DNA from: Desulforhopalus singaporensis
Lineage (GTDB): Bacteria > Desulfobacterota > Desulfobulbia > Desulfobulbales > Desulfocapsaceae
DNA: 64,000 bases
Reading direction: 5' to 3'
Assembly (NCBI RefSeq): GCF_900104445.1
Contig: NZ_FNJI01000028.1
Coordinates: forward strand, 1 to 64,000
Position 1 is the first letter of the stretch, and every line of letters starts with the position of its first letter. The notes under the pieces are model-generated. The model saw only the letters and a list, made by a program, of their open reading frames with translations. It made no database searches and was not told the origin of the DNA. Positions 43,730 through 51,133 of the stretch are shown piece by piece. The position numbers and the translations under genes are program-made.

Positions 43730-44767
43730 ATGTTTCAAATGATACAGAAAAGTTTTTGGGAACAGGTCCGGAAGTTCAATTCCCTTGCGGGCATATCAAT
43801 CATCATCACCATTGTCGTCGCTCTGGCCGCCACCATCGACAGGGGCGGCTATTTGCTGGTCAACACCATTGTCACCGGAGGCATGCTTGCCCTGGTTTCC
43901 ATGGGGCTTGCCCTCACCCTCGGGGTGCTCAACATTCCCATGTTCGCCCACGGCGAATTCTTCATGATCGGTACTCTTGTGGGCTACTATGTCTTCAATG
44001 CTATCAGCGCATATGTTGGCAGCCACCCGGAAAGTTCCCTTGTTTTCTGGGGGCCGATGCTCACGATTGTCGCCGCCATGATCATTGGCGCTGTTGCCGG
44101 CGTAATAACGGAACTGCTGATTTTCAGACAACTCAGGAAAAGAAGCCGGGAAAACTGGGTAATGAATGCATTTTTACTGACCGTCGGACTCTCGGTGGTT
44201 CTCGTCAACGGTCACCAGCTGTTCTTCGGTGCCGACTTCAAGGGGATCGTCGGCTACTACAGCGGCCCTTCCCTTGCCATAATGGATGTTTACATCTCCA
44301 GGGACCGGGTCTTTGCCCTGATAGTTGCCGCCGTGGTAGTCGCTCTGTTCTGGTTTTTCATGACCTATACCCGTACCGGACGCGCCATCCGCGCCGTATC
44401 CCAGGACGAAACCGGAGCACTCATCGTGGGCATAGGCCTCAACGGCATCCTGATGCTGACCATGTCGCTTTCCTGTGCGCTTGCCGCCATTGCCGGGGCC
44501 GGCCTGCTTTTCATGTACCCGTCCTATCCGTCCATCGGGCTTGAGCCACTCTACATGGCCTGGTTCGTGGTGATTCTCGCCGGCCTTGGCAACGTGCTCG
44601 GCGCGGTGATGTGTTCTTTCATGGTGGCGCTTTTGAAGGTGCTGACGATCGAGTATATCGGCTCCGGCTGGGACTTTGTGGTACCTTCAATCCTGATAAT
44701 TCTCATTTTGATCTTTAAACCAAGTGGCATATTCGGCTCCGAAGTGCGCGGTGTTCTCGACAAGTAA
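43730..44767 (+). CDS. ABC transporter permease (LivH-like)
   Basis: A 345-residue permease with about eight hydrophobic segments. Family features include G-M-L-A-L-V-S-M-G-L-A-L-T-L-G-V-L-N-I, the T-R-T-G-R-A-I-R-A-V-S-Q-D-E coupling-helix region and the C-terminal F-K-P-S-G-I-F-G. ATG at 43730 has GGAGAGGAAA upstream. Nine bases separate it from LivM. Confidence 0.94.
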   Translation: MFQMIQKSFWEQVRKFNSLAGISIIITIVVALAATIDRGGYLLVNTIVTGGMLALVSMGLALTLGVLNIPMFAHGEFFMIGTLVGYYVFNAISAYVGSHPESSLVFWGPMLTIVAAMIIGAVAGVITELLIFRQLRKRSRENWVMNAFLLTVGLSVVLVNGHQLFFGADFKGIVGYYSGPSLAIMDVYISRDRVFALIVAAVVVALFWFFMTYTRTGRAIRAVSQDETGALIVGIGLNGILMLTMSLSCALAAIAGAGLLFMYPSYPSIGLEPLYMAWFVVILAGLGNVLGAVMCSFMVALLKVLTIEYIGSGWDFVVPSILIILILIFKPSGIFGSEVRGVLDK

Positions 44768-44776
44768 GGGGGGATC

Positions 44777-45808
44777 ATGAACAACTCTACGCAGACATTA
44801 AATCCATTTGACAAGTTGCTTGACCTCACATGTTTCACCCCGCTGGGGTTGCTGTCACTGCTGGTCCTTGCCATCCTCCCCATGGTTCCACCATTTAACC
44901 AGGAGTATCTGATCCGGTGGCTGATCAGCGCAGCTTTTATTGCGTCCATGGCGATCGCTTTCGACTTCACCGCCGGGTTGATCAACATCGTCAACTTCGG
45001 TTACTGCGCCATTATGGGGCTTGGCGCCTACACCTCGGCAATCCTGGTTGAACGTCTCGGGTTGTCGCCATGGCTGGGAATGCTAGCGGGAGGGCTGGCA
45101 GCTGCCGGAATGGGCCTTATGATCGGTATGATTACCCTGCGCCTTCGCGGCATATTCGCCGCCTGCCTTGCCTGGTTCTTCGGGTTGGCGCTTATGGGGC
45201 TTGCCACCAAACTGGTTTGGCTTACCAGAGGACCGATGGGCATGAGAGTCGACCGTCTCTTCGACACGCCGTCAAACGTGCCTTTTTACTACCTGCTGCT
45301 GGCGATGATGGTCATTATTTACATAACATGTAAATGGGTAACCCGGACCCACATGGGGGTAGCCTTCATGGCCATCGGGCAAAACATGGAGGCTGCACGA
45401 ACATCGGGGATAGACCCGGTTTTCTACCGCGTGAGCAACTTCGTTCTCTCCTGCGCGATCGGAGGGGTGCTCGGCGGCTTCTATGCACACTACTACGGTA
45501 TCCTGACCCCCGACATCATGCACACTTCGAAAACGGTTGAAGTGCTCGCCGTAGCGTATATTGGCGGCAGGGGAAGCCTGTGGGGCGGCGCCGCCATTGC
45601 TTTTCCGTTTATATTTGCGATGGAGCTGATCCGTTCGTCGCTGTCGGATCTGCCAGGCATCAACCTGGTGCTGTACGGTCTGCTCCTGATCATGGTAATG
45701 ATCTACTATCCGGGCGGTTTTGCCCAATTTTTCAACACCTATTTCCGGCAGACGGGAAACAAAATGGCATCCTACCTGTTCAACGGCGTGGCCGCCGACA
45801 CCAAATAA
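44777..45808 (+). CDS. ABC transporter permease (LivM-like)
   Basis: A 343-residue permease with multiple transmembrane helices. F-D-F-T-A-G-L-I-N-I-V-N-F-G-Y and M-G-L-G-A-Y-T-S-A are typical of LivM, and V-A-F-M-A-I-G-Q-N-M-E-A-A-R is the ATPase-coupling region. AAGGGGGG precedes the ATG. Last gene of the transporter operon, closed by a strong terminator at 45826. Confidence 0.94.
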   Translation: MNNSTQTLNPFDKLLDLTCFTPLGLLSLLVLAILPMVPPFNQEYLIRWLISAAFIASMAIAFDFTAGLINIVNFGYCAIMGLGAYTSAILVERLGLSPWLGMLAGGLAAAGMGLMIGMITLRLRGIFAACLAWFFGLALMGLATKLVWLTRGPMGMRVDRLFDTPSNVPFYYLLLAMMVIIYITCKWVTRTHMGVAFMAIGQNMEAARTSGIDPVFYRVSNFVLSCAIGGVLGGFYAHYYGILTPDIMHTSKTVEVLAVAYIGGRGSLWGGAAIAFPFIFAMELIRSSLSDLPGINLVLYGLLLIMVMIYYPGGFAQFFNTYFRQTGNKMASYLFNGVAADTK

Positions 45809-45825
45809 CGAGCTGGTGAACCGTA

Positions 45826-45866
45826 CCCTGAAGGGGGCAAAAGCAGTTGCCCCCTTCAGGGTTTTA
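45826..45866 (+). terminator. rho-independent terminator of the ABC operon
   Basis: A perfect 15-bp stem (CCCTGAAGGGGGCAA at 45826-45840 with its complement at 45847-45861), six-base loop, followed by TTTT. Confidence 0.9.
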
Positions 45867-46059
45867 TGATGTTCAAAAGGTGATAATTATCCGGTGATTT
45901 TTGACAACAAATGGACAGTCGCCTTTTTTTTTATTGCCAGGAACCAGAGATCTCCGGCGCACCCCAGAGGGTTTTTCCTATGGACCCGCCCCCCAGGCTG
46001 TTGCTGCCGCCACCCTTAAAAAGCAAAAATTATTTTGTGTTTTTAAAAAATATTTTCCA

Positions 46060-46077
46060 GTAAAAAAATTTTTTTAC
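46060..46077. repeat. 18-bp A/T palindrome upstream of the mttB promoter
   Basis: GTA7T7AC, a perfect palindrome centred about 100 bases upstream of the -24 element, in a strongly AT-rich stretch. Could be an activator or IHF-type site, or only an AT-rich coincidence. Confidence 0.4.
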
Positions 46078-46169
46078 CGTTGCTGTCGTCGTCCCGCCAC
46101 AGAAACACGAAGCTGTTTCTTTTTTATTATATTTTCAGCACATTACCAGAACTTCTTTTTCCCGGACAA

Positions 46170-46185
46170 TGGCACGCCCGTTGCA
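46170..46185 (+). promoter_or_regulatory. consensus sigma-54 (-24/-12) promoter for the mttB operon
   Basis: TGGCACGCCCGTTGCA matches TGGCACGNNNNTTGCA at every defined position. Predicted start near 46197 gives a leader of about 140 bases. Confidence 0.92.
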
Positions 46186-46335
46186 TATTCAGGAGCAGTG
46201 CACAGGCGTTTTACCCAGGATGATCAGGAGTTGAGACCAACTGGTAGTTATCCATTCTCTTCTCGCAAAGAAAACGTCTGCTCCGACCGTCCGTGCCACT
46301 CAACCTGTAATTTCAACCAATACCAGGAAAAACCG

Positions 46336-47763
46336 ATGTATGATCGAATGCAGACTTTAACCACCGGGGCGCTTGAAAAAATCCACGACGCATCGCTTGA
46401 GATTCTTCAGAATACCGGCGTCGCATTTCAGGAACAACTCGCCCTGGAAACCTTCAGGAAAAACGGTTTCAAGGTTGACGGCGCGACCGTTTTTTTCTCC
46501 GAATCGCAAATAGAGAAATGTCTTGCAAGCGCCCCATCGCGGTTCACGCTTCACGCAAGAAATCCGGTAAACAATGTGGAAATCGGCGATGACGATTTCG
46601 TCTTTGTTCCCGCTTACGGGGCACCTTTCATCGCTCTACCCGATGGCTCCCAGCGGCCCGGCACCCTGTCGGACTATGAGGATTTCTGTAAACTCGTGCA
46701 GAGCTCCAAGTATGTGGACATGAACGGTTATCTCATGGTCGAGCCCTCCGACACCCCAGCCGCAACAGCGGGGCTCGATATGGTCTTGGCCAATCTGCTG
46801 CTTTGCGACAAACCCTTTATGGGGTGCCAGACAAACCGCGCTATTGCCAATGATCTCACGGAAATGCTCGCCATCGCCTTCTGCCGGGGCAACAAAGAGC
46901 AACTGGTCGAAAAACCATGTTCGGTCTCCCTGATCAACTCCTTGTCTCCACTGCAATATTCAGAAGAGATGGCGGGAGCCCTCATGGAACTTGCAGCTTT
47001 CGGTCAACCGGCGGTAATCGCCAACATGGTGATCGGCGGAACGTCTGGCCCGGTCCGACTGCCCGGAATAATGACCCTGATAAATGCCGAAGTGCTTGCA
47101 GGCATCGCACTGGCGCAGCTGGTCAATCCGGGCACCCCGGTGATCTATGGCTCAACCTCCACCGTGACCAACTTTAAAACAGGGGCCGCGCTGGTGGGTG
47201 TTACCGAGCAGGCTCAACTGGTATCTCTTACCGCGCAGATGGCACGCTTTTACAAGTTGCCCTGCCGCAGCGGCGGCGGGCTGTGCGATGCTTATGTACC
47301 TGACGCCCAGGCAAGCTACGAAAGCGCAATGCACCTGATCACCGCAGTCAGAAACGGGGTAAACTTCATCCTCCACAGCTGCGGACAGATGGCGGGGCAT
47401 TTGTCGGTAAGCTTTGAAAAATTCCTCCTTGATGAAGAGTTCTGCGGCATGCTCCGCAAACTTGTTGCGCCCGTTGAGATAAACGAGGAAAATCTTGACA
47501 CCCAGACCATAGCCGAGATCGGCATAGGCGGTCAGTATCTCTCCCACCCGAAAACGTTCAAGCTGTGCCGGTCGGAATATCACCAGCAGGAGTTGTTTAG
47601 TCACGACATCCATGACACATGGAAGGCCAAAGGCTCACACCGGATCGATGAAACCGCCCGGGATAAGGTAAAACAGAGACTTGAACAATATCGCAGACCG
47701 GAGATCGATCCGCAGATTGAGAAAAAGCTTACCGAATACGTAAAACAGCGCAAGAGTGCTTGA
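46336..47763 (+). CDS. MttB-family trimethylamine/betaine methyltransferase, non-pyrrolysine
   Basis: A 475-residue barrel protein of the MttB superfamily (COG5598). Family features include the N-terminal I-H-D-A-S-L-E-I-L, Y-G-A-P-F-I-A-L-P-D-G, the central P-V-I-Y-G-S-T-S-T-V-T-N-F and the late N-F-I-L-H-S-C-G-Q-M-A-G region. There is no in-frame amber codon, so it belongs to the pyrrolysine-free group that includes glycine betaine (MtgB), proline betaine, carnitine and butyrobetaine methyltransferases. Those transfer a methyl group to a cobalamin on a small corrinoid protein. No corrinoid protein or second methyltransferase is encoded in this window. ATG at 46336 has AGGA upstream. First gene of a four-gene operon with two DgcA-like flavoproteins. 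Confidence 0.9.
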   Translation: MYDRMQTLTTGALEKIHDASLEILQNTGVAFQEQLALETFRKNGFKVDGATVFFSESQIEKCLASAPSRFTLHARNPVNNVEIGDDDFVFVPAYGAPFIALPDGSQRPGTLSDYEDFCKLVQSSKYVDMNGYLMVEPSDTPAATAGLDMVLANLLLCDKPFMGCQTNRAIANDLTEMLAIAFCRGNKEQLVEKPCSVSLINSLSPLQYSEEMAGALMELAAFGQPAVIANMVIGGTSGPVRLPGIMTLINAEVLAGIALAQLVNPGTPVIYGSTSTVTNFKTGAALVGVTEQAQLVSLTAQMARFYKLPCRSGGGLCDAYVPDAQASYESAMHLITAVRNGVNFILHSCGQMAGHLSVSFEKFLLDEEFCGMLRKLVAPVEINEENLDTQTIAEIGIGGQYLSHPKTFKLCRSEYHQQELFSHDIHDTWKAKGSHRIDETARDKVKQRLEQYRRPEIDPQIEKKLTEYVKQRKSA

Positions 47764-47852
47764 CGATACGGCTACTGTTTAACAGACCGCGGAAAATCGG
47801 CGTTGTCGGTTTTCCCGCAAAACCATGATGTATCAATCGAGGTATCGACAAT

Positions 47853-49832
47853 ATGACTAGTCCGGATCTCACTGCGCCGCTTTCAAGCGGCAACCTGCAG
47901 TTACCCAACCGCCTCTGCTTTTCGGGCCATGTGACCAATCTCTCCGACGGCCCCTTTCTCAGCGATCGCCACCTCGCTTATTTCCGGCAGCGACTGTCAG
48001 GAAACATTGGGATGCTGGTGAACGACCCGCTTCCCGTCCATCCTTCAAGCGACACCCTCAGGACCAAGTTGACCCTGAACGCTGAGACCACACAAAGTTT
48101 CACGGCTCTCACCAAGGCGTGCCAGAGCCACAATGTCAAGGCTGTCCAGCAGCTTTATCATGCAGGGGCTCACGGGTTTGCCAAGACATCGTTTCACCCG
48201 TCCTGGTCGCCGGGAGGCGCTCCTTCTCTTCACGATCAGGATACCAGCCACAAGATGTCCGGAGAGGAGATCGACATTCTCATCGAGAGCTTTGTCACCC
48301 ATGCGCTTAACGCTCAAGAAGCAGGCTTTGACGGAATCGAGATCGTCGCCGGGGCCAATATGCTGTTTGAGCAGTTCTGGTCGCCTCTGACCAACCCCCG
48401 CGATGACCGTTGGGGAGGAACCTTTGAAAAGCGTATGACTTTTTCCACAGAGGTGGTGGAGAGAATCAGGAAAACCGTCGGAGAAAAATTTATTATCGGC
48501 CTGGTCATGACTTCCTGTGACGGTTACCCCACCAGTCTGTCCGATGAAGAGCTCGAGGCCATAGTATCCTACCATGACGCGCTGGGATGCATCGATTATT
48601 TCAGTTTTTCCATCGACGACGATTTGCCGGAAAACCTCGACCGGCAGCTTGACCGTATCGCCCGGTATCGTAACCGTATAGCCAACGGCTGTCTGCGCGT
48701 TGCCGGAAACGTCACCACCCCAGAAAGAGCCGAACATATCCTGCACCGTGGAGGTGCAGACTTTGTCGGCATGACCCGTGCGCTGATTGCCGACCCCTCG
48801 CTCATGGAAAAATATCGCAGCGGCGACCGCCAATCGATCCGCCCCTGCGTCGGCTGCAACCAGGGGTGTATCGGACGCAGGGCCCGCGATTACACGGTCG
48901 CCTGCCTCGCCAACCCTTCCGCCGGCCGCGAACTCCGATTTCCTGAAACGGTGCCGCAGGCAAAAGCCCCCCTGAAGATACTGGTTGCCGGAGGCGGTCT
49001 TGCCGGGATGGAGGCCGCTCGCAGTGCGGCCGAAGCAGGCCACCATGTGATCCTGGCGGAACGGGGAGAAGAACTCGGCGGGCAATGGCGGCTGGCTGGG
49101 TTGCTGCCGAAAAGATCAGCGTACCAGAAGCTGCTTGACTGGTACCGATACCAGTTTCAGCTGCTCGGTATAGTTCCGCTAACAGGAACGGAAATAAACC
49201 GCGACAAACTGCAGGCAAGCGATTTCGATCACCTGATCATCGCCACCGGCGCCGGACCGACCAAAACAGGATTCCAGCGCCCCCTGCCGAACAGATCGGT
49301 GCTGCCCGGGGTCCATTCGGAAAATGTATACCCGGTGGAGGATGTCTTAAGCGGAATTACGCCCCTTGACAAGACAACCAACGCGCGGGTGCTGGTCCTG
49401 GACGACATAGGGTTTCGCCAGGGAATCGGCACCGCCCTGTTTCTTGCAAACCTCGGTCATGAGGTGACTTTTATCACCCGCCACGCGATTCCGTCACCGG
49501 AGACCCTGTCGCTCAAAGACCACGAATGGCTGCCGGCAAAACTCACAAATCTCGGCGTAACCCTCTTGACCGAGACCCTGCTTTTAAGCTGGAACAACGG
49601 CGTGGCCGAGTATGGAGACAGCGCCTCCTCGGCTCCTCACAGCAGCCGGTTTGACTTTCTGGTTCTGGCGACCACCAACAGTGCCAACCAGGAACTGGAA
49701 AACCAGGTGGCAGAAACACCCCTCTCCTACTCGCTGGCGGGAGACTGCCAGGGAGCGAGAAAGGGCCACATGGCAATTTACGAAGGGCGCAAAGCAATCA
49801 TGGCAATACATTGTGGAGATGACAAATGCTGA
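47853..49832 (+). CDS. DgcA/trimethylamine-dehydrogenase-like FMN/Fe-S/FAD oxidoreductase (first)
   Basis: A 659-residue protein: OYE-type FMN barrel (about 1-325; Q-L-Y-H-A-G-A-H at 100-107, R-D-D-R-W-G-G), [4Fe-4S] motif C332-x2-C335-x3-C339-x11-C351, then FAD/NAD-type nucleotide domains (V-A-G-G-G-L-A-G near 375, and a second Rossmann segment near 510). This is the plan of trimethylamine dehydrogenase, histamine dehydrogenase and the N-demethylases DgcA and StcD; 2,4-dienoyl-CoA reductase shares it. The G-A-H active-site segment resembles the amine dehydrogenase side. Likely oxidative N-demethylation of the dimethyl product made by the MttB-family enzyme (inference). Its end overlaps the Fe-S gene by seven bases. 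Confidence 0.86.
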   Translation: MTSPDLTAPLSSGNLQLPNRLCFSGHVTNLSDGPFLSDRHLAYFRQRLSGNIGMLVNDPLPVHPSSDTLRTKLTLNAETTQSFTALTKACQSHNVKAVQQLYHAGAHGFAKTSFHPSWSPGGAPSLHDQDTSHKMSGEEIDILIESFVTHALNAQEAGFDGIEIVAGANMLFEQFWSPLTNPRDDRWGGTFEKRMTFSTEVVERIRKTVGEKFIIGLVMTSCDGYPTSLSDEELEAIVSYHDALGCIDYFSFSIDDDLPENLDRQLDRIARYRNRIANGCLRVAGNVTTPERAEHILHRGGADFVGMTRALIADPSLMEKYRSGDRQSIRPCVGCNQGCIGRRARDYTVACLANPSAGRELRFPETVPQAKAPLKILVAGGGLAGMEAARSAAEAGHHVILAERGEELGGQWRLAGLLPKRSAYQKLLDWYRYQFQLLGIVPLTGTEINRDKLQASDFDHLIIATGAGPTKTGFQRPLPNRSVLPGVHSENVYPVEDVLSGITPLDKTTNARVLVLDDIGFRQGIGTALFLANLGHEVTFITRHAIPSPETLSLKDHEWLPAKLTNLGVTLLTETLLLSWNNGVAEYGDSASSAPHSSRFDFLVLATTNSANQELENQVAETPLSYSLAGDCQGARKGHMAIYEGRKAIMAIHCGDDKC

Positions 49833-51133
49833 CCAAGTTGCAGGCAGAAAATTTCCGGCCTGAAGAAAACGCTGAAACAATAGAATCATTACGCCACTGC
49901 ACCACCTGTGGGATGTGCACGTCAACCTGCCCCACCTATCTGCTCAGCAACGACGAGCACGACAGTCCGCGGGGCAGAAACAAGATAATGCGGCAAATCC
50001 TCGAATCAGGCCAGGCGCCGACCGAAAAACAGGTGTATTACCTTGAGCGATGCCTTTCCTGTTTTTCATGCACCACCACCTGCCCATCCGGCGTAGGGTA
50101 TAAAAACCTGATGGATTGGGTGAGACACCGCATCGACCAGCAATACCAGAGACCCTGGCAAGAGCGGCTGCAGCGGGAGGCGGTGCTGAAGATGATTCCC
50201 AGCCCCTCGCTTTTTTCCGCCGGCCTCAAGGCTGCGCGCCTGATCAAGCCGGTGAAGGGTATTCTGCCGCAAACACTCCGGCCAATGCTCGACCTCGTCC
50301 CCGACAGCCCGACCAAGCTCACCGCCGGGATCAGATACCAGGTGTTTGCCGCAGCAGGTACAAGAAAATACAGGGTTTCCATGCTGGCGGGATGTGCACA
50401 GCAGGTATTGAGCCCGTCAATAAACGACGCCACCATCAGGCTGCTCAACCGCCACCACTGCGAGGTAGTCATCGCCCACAAGAGCGAATGCTGCGGCGCA
50501 CTATACGACCATCTGGGAAAAGAGGAAAAAGCGCGGGCGCAGGCAAGGCTCAACGTCGCCGCCTGGTACAAGGAGATGGAGCAGGGCGGGCTCGACGCCA
50601 TCATTATCAACGCGTCAGGATGCGGCACCACCGTCAAGGACTACGGCCACATCCTGCGCAACGACCAGAACTGGCGGGAAAAAGCTGCTAAAGTAGCCGC
50701 TATTGCCAAGGATATTACTGAATTTTTAGCGGAGGTCGACCTCAAGGTGCAACCCGTTCCACCGCTGCGAGTCGCTTACCATTCCGCCTGTTCGATGCAA
50801 CATGGACAGCAGGTGACCCGAGAACCAAAAGAGCTGTTGGCCAAAGCCGGTTTCACCGTGCTCAATGTTCCCGAAGGGTACCTCTGCTGCGGGTCCGCAG
50901 GCACCTACAATATTTTTCAGGCGGAAACGGCAAACAAGCTTAAAAAGCGCAAGGTCCGCCGCATACGAGAAATCGATCCGGACGTGGTCGCCGGCGGTAA
51001 TATAGGCTGCATCGTCCAGCTTCTGGAAGCCTTGGAAATTCCGATGGTCCACACCGTAGAACTGCTGGACTGGGCCACCGGCGGTCCGCGGCCCGAAGTC
51101 CTTTCAACCCTGGGGAGTATAAACCGTGAATAA
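49826..51133 (+). CDS. GlcF-like two-[4Fe-4S] CCG-domain iron-sulfur protein
   Basis: A 435-residue soluble protein. Two ferredoxin motifs, C25-x2-C28-x2-C31-x3-C35-P and C76-x2-C79-x2-C82-x3-C86-P, are followed by two CCG domains (S-E-C-C-G-A-L and G-Y-L-C-C-G-S-A-G). This is the plan of GlcF, the Fe-S subunit of glycolate oxidase, and of HdrD. It overlaps the start of the second and the end of the first DgcA-like gene, so the three are translated together and probably form a complex, with this subunit collecting electrons from one or both flavoproteins. No membrane segment is present, so the final acceptor must be another protein. Confidence 0.9.
   Translation: MLTKLQAENFRPEENAETIESLRHCTTCGMCTSTCPTYLLSNDEHDSPRGRNKIMRQILESGQAPTEKQVYYLERCLSCFSCTTTCPSGVGYKNLMDWVRHRIDQQYQRPWQERLQREAVLKMIPSPSLFSAGLKAARLIKPVKGILPQTLRPMLDLVPDSPTKLTAGIRYQVFAAAGTRKYRVSMLAGCAQQVLSPSINDATIRLLNRHHCEVVIAHKSECCGALYDHLGKEEKARAQARLNVAAWYKEMEQGGLDAIIINASGCGTTVKDYGHILRNDQNWREKAAKVAAIAKDITEFLAEVDLKVQPVPPLRVAYHSACSMQHGQQVTREPKELLAKAGFTVLNVPEGYLCCGSAGTYNIFQAETANKLKKRKVRRIREIDPDVVAGGNIGCIVQLLEALEIPMVHTVELLDWATGGPRPEVLSTLGSINRE

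Noticed and set aside
46336-47763. Possible pyrrolysine-containing MttB
   Set aside because: The frame is continuous without any in-frame TAG before the natural stop, so there is no sign of amber read-through.
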